From Morinoia aosen (lineage: Eukaryota > Arthropoda > Malacostraca > Amphipoda > Talitridae), in contig CM059562.1 in the NCBI GenBank assembly GCA_030386875.1, positions 61,316,201 through 61,380,200 of the forward strand: a DNA stretch of 64,000 bases, given 5' to 3'. The translations under genes were made by a program, and so were the position numbers. The first letter of the stretch is position 1; each line of letters starts with the position of its first letter. Under the pieces are notes generated by a model, which had not been told where the DNA came from, searched no databases, and saw nothing but the letters and a program-made list of their open reading frames with translations. Below are positions 12,101 through 22,452 of this stretch, in pieces.

Positions 12101-15100
12101 ACGTATTGCCGGCCATCGCTTCCAAGCCTATTGAATTTGCATTAATCACTAAACAGCACTTTGCTCCAGAAAAAAGCGTCTGTTTCTTTATGGCTCTTAG
12201 TGAAATTCAAGCGACGCTTTCTGTTCTTTGCGGATATCATTGGTTTACGTCTGGCAATGCATCCCCTTAGCTTAAACTCTTTCAGCCGATTCTTGACAGT
12301 TGACACAGAGCACTTTCCAATAAGACCACACTCTTTACGCAGCTCTGGGGCACTTTCAAATCTGTTGCGAAGACTCCGGATCTTGATGGCATGATCTTCT
12401 CTGGCCGATGTCACCCTTGGACGTCCACATTTTGGGATGTCATGAACGCTGCCAGTCTTTTGATGCTTTTGCAATGTTAGCCGGACGGTTTTTTCGTCAC
12501 AATTCAATCGACGACCAATTTCACGGTTGGATATTCCATTGTTGTGTAGTTTAATTATCTCTTGCGGTTATCAACGGAAAAACGAGGCATGACTAACATT
12601 TATTAAAGATTTTAGCACTTTATGGTCTTCACTATTACAAATTCCCGATCGCAGCTTAAAAGGGGACACTATAGCATATTTCCATCGAAATCCTAACATG
12701 CGAAGTTTCTTTTTGTCCTGCAGACTTTTTACATTTCATATAAAATGATGCCTAAACAGTTACTGGGTGGCAAAAAACTAAATGTGAGAATGCATTTCTA
12801 TAGATTAAAAGGTGTAGAATTTTATGGTGTAAGTTTGCTTCAAATGATTAGTTATATTTGCTATAATTTAAAATGTAATAAAAAATAAGGCAGTGCGGAG
12901 TTACTTTCTGACGCCTATGTACATTTTTTTGCAGCCAAGTGAATCTGCCGGTTAATTCATTTTCAATCAAGGATGGGGGTTCCCCTACACCATGGATAGT
13001 GAAACAGCCAAACACCGCAATGCTGTCTCGTCTATGCTTGATGGTAACGCCCTAAAAATTTTCTGAAGATCGTCAGCAGTCTCTGTTTTCTACAACATAT
13101 GACGAGCTTCGTCTTGGCTGAAAAGATTAATTTTACTTCTGTCGGACAAAAGAGCTATTCTTAAAATTCAGTTCTTCGTCAAGATGGTCTTTGGCAATCG
13201 TAAAACGGCTCTTCACGTTTCTTGCAGTAAGAAGAGAAGGTCAGCGTGGAGTGAAAGCATTTAGACCACTTCGATGCAATTTTCCAGGAACCTTTTTTCG
13301 ACAAATGTAAGGACACCAGTCCGATATTCTTCCAATAAAATTCTACTTCTTTATCTCTACCTCGGAGCTCGGAGCGTTGTGCCCCATACGCTTGCCGCCC
13401 CGCACTCCATGTGAATATCAAATGAAATTATACAGTTTATAGTGTACCATTGTGATCTACCTATGGTAGAATTACTTCGTGAAAGTGTATCATGTTCTTG
13501 CTGATAACTTTGTTGCCTCATTTCACTCTTAGCTAGCTGTATTGGATGTCCTTTAAGAATGGTTCCCGTTTTCCTGTCCAACAGGCCACATCCTTGTGAC
13601 TGCGCCTTTACCCACATCGCAAATTCAGAACTGCTTTAATTTAGTTACTTTAATATAATTGTTCTAGTATAGTTGCTGTAGTATAACTGCTCTAGTGTAA
13701 TTTTGAAACTGGCCCGATTCCCGTGTCCAGCTGTTAATAGTTGTCATTCTAAAATCCCGATATTTGTGTACGTCTAAATTAGAGTTCTCTCTCGACTTCA
13801 TTCATCGATATCCTCTTTCATATGTAAAATTAATGTTTAAAGTAAATGTTATTCATACTGTTGAATTGAGCAGTAAACGTCTCTTTTTTCTTTGACCTGC
13901 CACCTAACCTATGCCTGACAACAAACAAGAACTCCTTTTAACTCCAGTTCTTTCTGCAGGAGCGTACGGGATGCAATGAGCTCATTCATCACTTCACACA
14001 GTGTGTATACAGCCACTAGAGCGGTTCGCGACCTTGCGAGGAGCTTCGGCTCATGGCTGATTGTAAATTGCCTGTAGTCATTAGATGATTTTAAACTACA
14101 CATAGAATGAACAGATACCCCACATGCCCAGCAATTCACCTGTAGGTTAATCATTCTTAATGAATTTCATTAATTTACTCCCGAATAGTATTGAGTATTT
14201 CTTGGACTATTGATATTGTATTCAGTGAGCATATATTTTCAACAAAATTTGCCAAGTTAATGACTATTCCGATAGTAGTTCATATACATAAGATATATTT
14301 CTGGCAGTTGCTAAAAGTTGATAGAAATTTTTATCACTAAAATTTTCAACTTGTGCAATGAAATAGCAATAACCTGGCAAGATATCACGTGTGGTCAAGT
14401 ACTTTTGTCCTGTAGATTTATTTACTTGGTCGATTTTCTGGTTGTCAATGAATGTTGTTGCCTTATTTTGAAGTACTCTGGTGAATATATGTTGTCTGGA
14501 CGAGTCTCTTTTTTTGTCTGGTCTCCTTGTAAATCTCTTTTTTTTATAAACAGTCTTACATTTGATTTCTTCGGAGGTTCAAGAAGGCGAATTTGCAAGT
14601 TTAAGCCGGAACTTATGTTTAAATAAGTAACATAGTGTACCTCAAAATTACTGAGCATATGCGCAACAAAAATAGAGCTTTGAGGGGTAACTTAAGTAAA
14701 AAAAATCCTGTTTTGCTGTTACTCAATATTCAAATATTTAAAGCAAACACTGGAGTAATAACGAAGCTTGACATACATAAATGAGTTATAAATACATATA
14801 AAGGAGTTATAAACAAACAATAACTATTTATTATCCATCTTGCTTGTTATTCAAGTTATAAGGGCCCGGAGGCTTAGTCATTGAGGGATGACTCAACTAT
14901 AGACTAGCCACTACATCCTAAACCCAAGTACAGAATTTTCAAATTACACAAAAAAACGGAGTTATGCAAACCCCTATCCCCAGCCACGGTACAAAAATAA
15001 GGACAAAATAACATATTGGTTGAGGCGAGTTTCAGATTGGATGGTACAGCTAGGTAACTACCCTTAATTTACTTGATAAATATATACATATGTCAGAGAG

Positions 15101-16580
15101 AGTAAAAGTCTTTGACACTTTGGTGTACGTCTTATCACTATAGCTATAGGCAATGAATTTGTATATTTTAGACTATTGTCTTCTTTCCTCTGATCACTTT
15201 TCGCACCAGAAATGAGTACAATACTCTCCACTACGTCATCTTGACTTCATAAGCTCCTGAAAAGTTATCCATCTTTAGTTAAATATGGAGCACCAAGAGC
15301 AACATTCAGAATTCTAATCTAAAAAGGGAACGGATACTAATGGGAAGTTAGCTTTATGTGTCACACAGATTAGAGTAAAAAATACTTACGTGCAATTCGA
15401 TAATACTATTTGGAAAATTGTTTACTCTGGTTTCTATCCCTTGTATTCTAGAGGTTTCGGCGCCGCCTGGTATGTGACAATAAATTTTGACGACAAATAT
15501 TTTGTTTCCAACCATTGCTACCTGTTCCAATGCACAGGAAATTACCTTTTAACGGCCAGTAAAGATTCTAAAACGTTTATTGAAATCATAGGTGCCTCTT
15601 ACACGCCGCTAAATTTTATTTAAGCATAAATTATGAACAATAACCGAGGGCGAACGACCTCTGTCATTGTCTTTTAACTACCCTTGCGCTCAAAGTTTCA
15701 AGTACATATTTTGGGGATTCTTCATTTCACAATGACATTTACAGCCGTCGAAGTGTTCAGAAAAATGATTTGAAGGTTAGATGAAGTGCAGGTAGAAGAA
15801 TCAATACCACGTGTAGGTACAGCAATTCTCGATACGACTAAGTTTCCTTCCGTATTATTCAGGTATATAGCCTTGCTTAAAAAACGTGTTCCAGCCATAG
15901 TAGCCGTGCAAAAAACTGTTAGTAACATTACCCCATAATTTAGCCTATTTATTATTTCCAGAGACAGTCTCATTGATTGATTGTTTTTGCTATAGTTACA
16001 TAAAATGAATCTATGTTTGCCCTATTCAGTGCAGCTATGGAATTTTAATCATAAAAACAATGTGATCATGTTAAAAGAGGCAAAGCAAAATTTCGAAGAT
16101 GGTCGCAAATTCAGGAACGTGTGTAAACCCAGCTGACGAACAGCAATTTTTTATAATAAATAGTGCCTCTTGTAAACAATATTTTTTATCAAACTTGAGA
16201 AAAGCCAATTGTATCATCGTTTAATCAATGCAATGGCAAGTAAAGTATTTATTTAAATTCATTTCCATATGAATTTTTACCGTGTTGACTTGCGCTTTGA
16301 AGAAGTCTGTATCATATCGATGTAATTTTCTTCCATAAGATGTCATATATTTGCGTTAATTCCTTTGCATATATGGAATGGAGAAGGGTTTCCACCGTGT
16401 AAACTTACATATGGAAGGAGTTGGCATGGCATCGAAGTAGTTGCCCTCAGCGAGCTGCCAGTCCTTCACGTGAACAGATTTGCCTCGCACGTGACTGAGA
16501 AGGTACGCCTCGGGCCGGCGTCCATCGATGCCGCTGCTGACCGCCAGGGCTATAATGATAACTAAATCGAGTAAACCCAT
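5897..16580 (-). CDS. Secreted PAN-like / C-type-lectin-like protein, four-exon gene
   Basis: Four exons on the minus strand (16580-16409, 9723-9592, 9226-9080, 6114-5897) join through GT-AG introns, all in phase 1. The coding length is exactly 669 nt (222 codons plus stop). Residues 1-17 form a hydrophobic signal peptide. Residues 58-81 hold five cysteines (58, 60, 64, 70, 81), as in a PAN/apple-like fold. Residues 103-222 resemble a C-type lectin-like domain: YY near the start, two cysteines (126, 130), WVGL at 155-158, WLWWDGTEL at 166-174, then a degenerate FND and terminal CLC. Potential N-glycosylation sites are N76 and N159. The protein is probably secreted and may bind glycans or other ligands, but Ca-binding EPN/QPD-type residues are not evident, so sugar binding is doubtful. 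Splice sites were predicted by eye. Frame and phase agreement across all four exons is the main support. Confidence 0.8.
6115..8098. other. Intron 3 of lectin-like gene, distal part
   Basis: AT-rich intron sequence without recognisable genes. A 92-codon minus-strand open frame at 7067-7345 shows no family motif and I do not call it. Confidence 0.5.
8099..8285. mobile_element. Mini Penelope-like unit with inverted repeats and hammerhead
   Basis: A 13-bp direct repeat TAAAATGTTCTTA lies at 8099-8111 and 8273-8285. Inside are two 42-bp inverted arms (8142-8183 and 8234-8275) that match at all but one position. Between them are only about 50 bp, carrying a hammerhead core. The unit looks like an extremely 5'-truncated Penelope-like insertion of which only the ribozyme-bearing end remains. 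It contains no coding sequence. The direct repeats are interpreted as a target-site duplication. The same layout recurs at 24859-26796 and 41282-42055. Confidence 0.6.
8184..8222 (+). ncRNA. Hammerhead ribozyme motif (PLE type)
   Basis: The conserved core is CTGAAGA (8187-8193) and GAAAC (8211-8215). Stem II pairs 8195-8199 with 8206-8210. Stem I pairs AGCA (8183-8186) with TGCT (8219-8222) without mismatch. Stem III is only the palindrome ACGT (8214-8217), so as in other animal Penelope-like ribozymes it could form only by dimerisation. Predicted cleavage follows T8218. One extra base (T8194) separates the core from stem II, as in the other two copies here. Activity is not shown by sequence. 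Confidence 0.6.
8286..9079. other. Intron 3, proximal part, with possible Tc1 scrap
   Basis: On the minus strand at about 8290-8370 a short frame reads TVKHERDG and continues for a few residues like the VKHGGGSVMVWG block of Tc1 transposases. Support is too thin for a separate transposon call. The rest of the stretch has no recognisable content. Confidence 0.3.
9080..9226 (-). CDS. Exon 3 of lectin-like gene: first half of CTLD
   Basis: The acceptor TTGCTACAG lies just above 9226 and the donor GTGAGA begins at 9079. The exon encodes residues 102-150, beginning REFVQLDDNIYYN and containing C126 and C130. It sits where C-type lectin-like domains carry the first helix and a Cys. Length and phase (147 nt, phase 1 to phase 1) fit the neighbouring exons. 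Confidence 0.75.
9592..9723 (-). CDS. Exon 2 of lectin-like gene: Cys-rich PAN-like segment
   Basis: The acceptor TTTTCTAG lies just above 9723 and a strong donor (GTGAGC) begins at 9591. The exon encodes CECRRLCNAHETCVAYSY and on to IYEYK, with cysteine spacing like a PAN/apple module and a glycosylation site (NTS). The split codon T|GC from exon 1 becomes cysteine 58. GC content is far above the flanking introns. Confidence 0.8.
9724..10900. other. Intron 1 of lectin-like gene, 3' part
   Basis: AT-rich intron DNA next to the exon 2 acceptor. No gene, repeat unit or transposon end can be supported. Confidence 0.5.
10930..11295 (-). pseudogene. Older Tc1-like transposase relic, C-terminal half
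   Basis: On the minus strand this segment gives broken transposase sequence containing LDNRSPDLNPFEN (about 11170-11200), the third catalytic block (E) of Tc1 transposases. It joins across the inserted Tc1 element (11296-12919) to 12922-13300. If one TA is removed the reading continues from a GxFT...GVGEP block on the other side. Together the two halves are one old Tc1-like element cut by a younger one. Confidence 0.65.
11296..12919 (-). mobile_element. Tc1-like DNA transposon, 1.62 kb
   Basis: The element has terminal inverted repeats of about 180 bp (11296 to about 11480 and about 12740-12919). Both ends start CATAGGCG(C/T)CAGAAAGT when read inward and are flanked by the TA target duplication at 11294-11295 and 12920-12921. 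It encodes one transposase on the minus strand. The two arms differ at only a few positions, so the insertion is fairly recent, but the transposase is already broken. It lies in intron 1 of the lectin-like gene and inside an older Tc1-like relic. Confidence 0.9.
11585..12590 (-). pseudogene. Tc1-family transposase (broken)
   Basis: A DDE transposase of Tc1 type that would cut and reinsert its own element at TA dinucleotides. The start codon at 12590 gives MPRFSVDNRKR. A frameshift follows at once. Then come a paired helix-turn-helix region (REIGRRLNCDEKTVRL and GKCSVSTVKNRL), the first Asp in FSD, the second in MQDNAPIHTARN and the Glu in SPDLNPIENIW, ending with CATKY and a stop at 11585. 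Lesions are a TAA right after FSD, a TGA where VMVWG is expected, a frameshift before the second Asp and a TGA just before AQSPDLNP. Two of the stops sit where Trp is usual (TGG to TGA). All three catalytic residues remain, but no full-length protein can be made. Confidence 0.9.
12922..13300 (-). pseudogene. Older Tc1-like transposase relic, N-terminal/central half
   Basis: The minus strand gives, in shifting frames, LLTARNVKSRFTIAKDHLDE (the RKPLLSAKN...FAKEH block of Tc1 transposases), then LLSDRSKINLFSQDEARHM with the first catalytic Asp, then a GCFTIHGVGEP block. It ends at the TA where the younger Tc1 element inserted, and continues at 11293 downwards. Stops and frameshifts show long inactivity. 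Confidence 0.7.
13301..16408. other. Intron 1 of lectin-like gene, 5' part
   Basis: No recognisable gene. A short 14-bp tandem repeat lies at 13654-13695. The GC-richer patch near 13370-13420 and the open frames at 13357-13617 and 14318-14658 show no known motif. Confidence 0.5.
13654..13695. repeat. 14-bp tandem repeat, three copies
   Basis: Three successive 14-bp units follow the pattern TATARYTGYTSTAG, with a few substitutions between units. Confidence 0.75.
16409..16580 (-). CDS. Exon 1 of lectin-like gene: start and signal peptide
   Basis: The start codon is at 16580-16578. The exon encodes residues 1-57 plus one base. The N-terminus MGLLDLVIIIALAVSSG is a typical cleavable signal peptide. 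The exon is clearly GC-richer than its surroundings. It ends at a consensus donor (GTAAGT read on the minus strand from 16408). No TATA box is obvious in the 80 bp upstream, so a further 5' non-coding exon is possible. Confidence 0.8.
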
Positions 16581-18276
16581 CTAGATCTAATTCTCAATTC
16601 TATGAAGAATCAAGATCAAGAATGATCTGTTTTGATTTCGTGGGAATTTTCTGTAAAAAAAGAAAAGTCGGAGTAGATCAGAGAAAACGAAGAAAATGAG
16701 ACGATAATTTGCTGTACACTGCGTATACACTTAATCTAAAGCAGAAATTTAATTTTTTAGCAAATTTTTATCAACGTGTAGTTAAAATAACGAAGCAGTT
16801 GGTTGAAACAGACTTTAATACGAAGATGACCATATTAGATCAGCTATACATTGAAAATTAAGAAAAGCAATGTTTGACGACGTTATCTGACATCATATGT
16901 AATGAGTTTCAAAGGTGCACTACGCGACAATCACAAAAACGCGTTAGGAAAAACTCATAAGCATCGGTCAACATTCACATTAATGCTGCCCGGCCATCCA
17001 ATCCTTACCTTGTCATTTTTTAGTTCCAGTTCCTCAACTTTGCCGCTTTGTTTGAAGTTTTTGTAACCATGTGACTTATGAAGATTTCCCTCTTTACCGA
17101 ACTGATTCCCACAAATATTTTTTTTATTTTTTTAAAAACGTACTACTGCCTTACGTCCATTTAGTAAGTCTATATTTCTAGAAGTTGAAAGTTAGTTTGA
17201 AACTCTTGCACGCAGATATTATTTCACTATTAACCCATACAAAATATTTTCGCCCTCAATCTGAACAGGCGACATACGAGTATCATTACTGAAGACCATT
17301 GCGTCCAATGAAGATACCATTTTGTACTGTACTGCTAAGGAAGTGGTGCTGTAGTTATACACTTAGAAATCGTAACTACACTAAGAAATCTTTTCTGATT
17401 GATTCAAGTTTAAGGATATATCTAGCCCGAAACTCAAAGGCTTCAAGTAAAGATACTGTATTGCTGTTAGTGTATTCAATTTCCATAGAAAATGTAATAA
17501 AACAAACCTAATTTCGGAAAACTTAAACACATGGTTGTTTGTAACTGGATCTAGGTCACTGTGCTATCTGCATTAATGCAAAAAGATACTTAAATATGTC
17601 AGTCATTTAATTTAACGTAGTTATTATTATGTTGAAGAGATGTCACAGTTCAGCAGCTCGTGTATGGCGGGAACTTGCATTCTTCCGTTATTCATACAGC
17701 CGTTTTCAATTCACCAAGGGAAAGCTTCAAAAGCTCCTTCAATACACATTGGCTTCAGATGATGAGTAATCGAGTTATGTTAAATTATTGACATTGTACA
17801 GATCTTCAGAAATGAAGTCGAAATTGAAGTGTTTGTTGTCGTAACTTCATTTGGAGTAATTCACATCTCATGTTGCAAATACGAATTCAGCATCGGCAAT
17901 GTGCTAAGGAAGTGTTTGTTAGTTATCTTGCTTTGCTCATCATTCCAGTGCACTAAAAGGTGATGGAAGGCCAAAATCATGCAGCTATCAAAATACGTAT
18001 AAACACCTATAATGTAATTCTGGGTTGCTTGCCTGCAAATTTGGTAGGTTGTTTGCAATTGCCTACATTTTTCAATGATAACAAAAAGCAAGGTTTCACA
18101 CACTATTTTCGTAAAAACGTAGGATAATATTTAAAATTCACATATTTTGTCTGAGATAACTTTCTACCAAACTCCGTTTTGCAGAAAACTTCTTATATTA
18201 GCTAGATGGCTCAACGGGACGTGGGTGTTTTAGTTTAAACTTAGACCTTTCTTCAGTTTTAACAGAGAATTGGTAG

Positions 18277-18480
18277 TTAGAATATGGAAGCGGAAGCTAA
18301 GTGTCCAGACAGTAGGAGACAGGGAGCGTCACGCACTACCAAGCACACATAGTAGTGGGTAGACACTTGCGTGAGAGCTAGACTCCAACCCAAGTAAACC
18401 CACGTTACGATGGTGAAGCAGAGGAAAAATGTCGAGGTAATTGCATAGATCAGCTGGTGCCTTACTGCTCTTAAAGACAT
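18277..18480 (-). other. Candidate exon of a small membrane protein (uncertain)
   Basis: A 67-codon minus-strand frame starting with ATG at 18480 encodes a basic N-terminus followed by a hydrophobic stretch (LIYAITSTFFLCFTIVTWVY) that could span a membrane. Its GC content is above that of the flanks. No consensus donor site or family motif is visible, so it may be chance. I do not recognise the protein. Confidence 0.2.
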
Positions 18481-21400
18481 TTGTGGTTCTCGTTTTACCT
18501 CTTAAATCACTGCATGGTCCCGTGAGAAAAATTCAGTTTTCCGAGTTAGATAATCGCACCGTTTTAGCAGATTCCAACATATCTATTTATTTTCAACATA
18601 ACATTTCATAAGGTAACCTATCCCAACCTACTCCACCAAAATTTGACTTTGCCTGTCTCAACCGAACGTATGCCACCATATCCAAGCCTAATCATGAATT
18701 TTTAATCAATTCGAAGCCTAGCATCCGATCCAACTACAGCGTCATATCATCACAATTCGTAAATCATGTCATTATTTCACTTTTCGTTTAACCATCGACT
18801 ATTTATCTGACAACGACCGCTACCTGATGACGATCAGTTGTTACTGTGATGCCGCTAGTAGCTCACATCACCTCCTAAGTTTCTCGCATGAATTAGTATA
18901 AGTGTAACTCTCGAAAAAACAATGCGTTCAATATTATAGATACTCGTACATTGCACAAAAGTTGTTTCTTACGTGAGTCACACACCACAACGCTCCAACT
19001 TCACGCAAATGATTTGAAATTATAATAAATCGTTCGTTCAAAATAACATTACGTCAAGACCGTACAAATTTACTTGAAAGGAAAAATATAGTAATTGTTT
19101 CAGCTATTCACTAATATGAGCGATATGTCACATATTCACCAACAAATTTGCTGAATTGACAAACTTGCTTTATGTACCAAGCAGCAGTTAACTTCTTGAA
19201 TGAAGAGAATGTTTCTCTAGAAGATGTTTCTAGAAATTAACGTGAACGCATATTTAAAAATTTCCATCATCTCTTCCTGTAAATTTTTCGTGCACGTTTT
19301 TGAAGCAGAAGCTTATGTTTTTTTTCGGATCCTTTCTCATAGATTAATGATTGAAAGTTATTTCTGATTGAAGTAAAATATCAGCATTAACCGTGTCTTA
19401 GCCCTGCTCTGTTCTACAATGCGTTACTTTGGGAAGAACCTTTGAGGCTTTTCGATTTCACTTGTTCATCAGTGCGATACGCGTAGTCAAATATATACCG
19501 ATGTACTTTCCTGATAAACATTGCTACGTACTTCAGCGTATCCTAATTTTTTTACCTGTGCAAATGCAGTAATTTTGAGAGGGTATTCCCATGTCAGTAA
19601 AAGATTTCATTATTCTTCTCCGAGGCAGTTTCATGCAGGGCTCGCTATCAGTGAAATTTCGGACGGGGCGATCTTCAAACGTTATCGATAGCATTGCGCG
19701 AAAAATAATCAATTTAAATGTTCTGGGTTATTCACTTTTCCAGTTTTTCGTACGCCTATTCGTCAATGCTCAGTGAAAAGGCCGCAAAAAATATAAATGC
19801 ACAAAAATAACCTTATCTTCTGGCATTAGGGTTCATTACGTCAGTTCCGCTGAAGAGCAGCTCTAAATTAACCTATTGCGATTGACTTGGAAACAATGTT
19901 GCAGTACTGAAATTTTTACGCTTGAAAATGTTTCATTACGCATGAACAATAAAAAAACAGATAATAGCTTAGGCTCGACCATGGCTGACATAAATCTGCT
20001 TCCATGAAAAATATTGCTTCACGCTAGTCTTTTGCTATGATTCACATTGCCGATCTTGTAAAAGTATATTCAATGGTAATATAAGCCCTCGTTGGGCTTC
20101 AATGACGGCATCAATTATTTAAAAGAATCAGATATTTTAATGAAATTCATTCGGTGCGTATGACAGTCTTAATGCATGAGAAGGGTATGTTCAAATCCAA
20201 TTTATTTATATTACTTGCCTGCTCATTTTGAATTGATATACGAGTGATCGTGTGCCCAACTGTCATTACATGCTCTAATTTAGAAACATGCGTTATAATA
20301 TTTTCCATTCTATTTTACCAATCTTCTGTAATTATTTTTTTATTTCTGACGAGTGCCCACACATCAGCAACGTTCTTGTCCTAAATTGCAAAAAATGGTC
20401 GGGGCTGACCTCGCTTTTGTCACTAGTACAGCCGAGTATTGCTGAAAACTACCTCATATTATGAAAACGACATTAATTTCACCCTCAAAATGAAAGTTTT
20501 AGTTTGCTAAAATAACTTGACATCAATTAACTCACCAAACCAGCATTTGCAGACCAATTTTTTCCATTCTCATCAATTTTTATAAGAAATACAAAAACTT
20601 CAATCTTCGTTTGGGCCACACATTGAAATTTCTAAATAAGTTCACAGGAATGAGTGTCATTGTGCGAGAACATTTTTGCGAAACCTATCAACGCTTATAA
20701 TTTGAAACTGTTGCTTATTAAATCCACAAGTTTAAACGAACATATACACCATTTATCATGCTCAATAGCATGAACAAAAAATGAAAATGATCTGAAATAG
20801 CTCCAAGTTTAGGTGTAAAAAAAGTTTCTCTATACAAATAGCGTATAGAGAAAAAAAATCCCTTCAAACGTTAAAAATATTCCCTCATTTCACGAATAGA
20901 ATCACTAAATGAATCAATTGAGTCTTCAATGATCGAGAGCATAGACAGTGGATATTCGAGAAATTTAAGCAAATAGCCGTCAGACAGGCCAGCACCGGCA
21001 ACATGCAGCGCTGGAGAGCACACCAACGACTGTCGAGTCCGCAGCCTGCCTCGCACGCTGATCGAGCTGCCACTGAGAACACCTTTCCTCATTAGAATGC
21101 TGTGCTGAACACCAGTGAATGTTAACTTATGAATTGTGAATGTTTGCTCTATTAAACAAACGGCCCGTCGAACTCCTATGCTACGAAGTATGTTCTATCA
21201 TCAGAACTCGAGACAAAACGATTCATTTGACCTAGACTTTAACTGCCAGTCATAAGATATAGAACTACCTGCCATCAGGCACGATTCCGACCGCCTCTTG
21301 GAATACGTGGTGCAATTCAGGGCACCAGCCCCACGACAGGATATCAACAAAGTGTAGAGAGTTCAGCGTTAGGCTACAAAACTGATTCCAGAACTTTGTA

Positions 21401-22403
21401 ATATCTTCTGCGAAAAGCATGGTCAACCTTGGTTTCCCTTTAACAATGAGACTGCGAGGTCAACTAATCGAGACCCACACTTTAAGCGTTTCAGATATTT
21501 GATGATTTAACCCCACAATTTCATTTAGATACTCAAGACAAAGTCAAACCAGAAATCCTCGCCAGAAATTAATAAGAAAAATCATGGACCGTTTCATGCA
21601 GCGAACTTAATATTAACAGTTAAAATTGTAAGAATTAGGAGCCAGCAGTTAAGAAATCGCTTCTGTTGACATAATGCACGTGTTAAAAATTGTCTCAACC
21701 TATACTGGCTAGAAATTTTCCAATTTTATAATGACTAGCGCGACTGATGACCAAAATTTGAGAGAGATTAAAAAAGAAAAATTATTATCTGCGTAGTGTA
21801 TTAGGCAATATTAGAATCCATTTTTACGATACACTTGGTAGTGTCTCTTCAGAAAATAACTTCTAAGAACCTCGAAGGAAATAGAGATTTAACTGTTTTA
21901 ATATTCCTTATAATACAGGCTAGCTTTATAATCATGCACAATATTTCTATAAAAATTATGCATTCTTACGTTAAAACAATGTTCATGCGTCCATGCATGA
22001 TTATTGATGACTCTGAATACGACGATCATCTATCCTCTCATCTAATCTGTCACCGATGGGTGATTAGTGTCTGAAATCAGGAGACTTGGGGTATCAATCC
22101 AATAATAAAACACTCCTCACAATCCTTATTAAATTCCATATTATTTACTGTACACAAGATTGAACAATTACCCTCATATGTAGAATGATCCCATCTCTAG
22201 AATGACGGTAGCGACCAATTTCCTCGCTAATTAGTGGCATCAAAATTATTTCAAGTTTCGCTACGCAAAGTAGCGAAAGTATTTGTGAAAGTATTCGTAT
22301 AAAAAGTTGTTACTAGTATTAGCGTTATTGTCAGCGAAGCTATTGAATACCAAGGCCTTCAAAAAAGAAAACTACTCAATTGTTTTATAAAGCAATGAAT
22401 CAT

Positions 22404-22452
22404 ATTTTTATTTTATTTTATTTTATTTTCTTCTCAACAGAGATCGAACCCC
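22404..22452 (-). repeat. (TTTTA)n tract beside a B-box-like sequence, possible SINE end
   Basis: On the minus strand GGGGTTCGATCTCT, similar to a tRNA B box, is followed within about 10 bp by an (AAAAT)n tail. This is the arrangement of a tRNA-derived SINE tail, but no A box or defined 5' end is visible, so only the simple repeat is certain. Confidence 0.35.

Noticed and set aside
11902-12270. 122-codon plus-strand open frame
   Set aside because: Antisense shadow of the Tc1 transposase encoded on the minus strand.
21270-21360. Exon-like minus-strand phrase ending at GGCAG|GTAGTT
   Set aside because: Only one weak splice signal, no acceptor and no homology that I can name.
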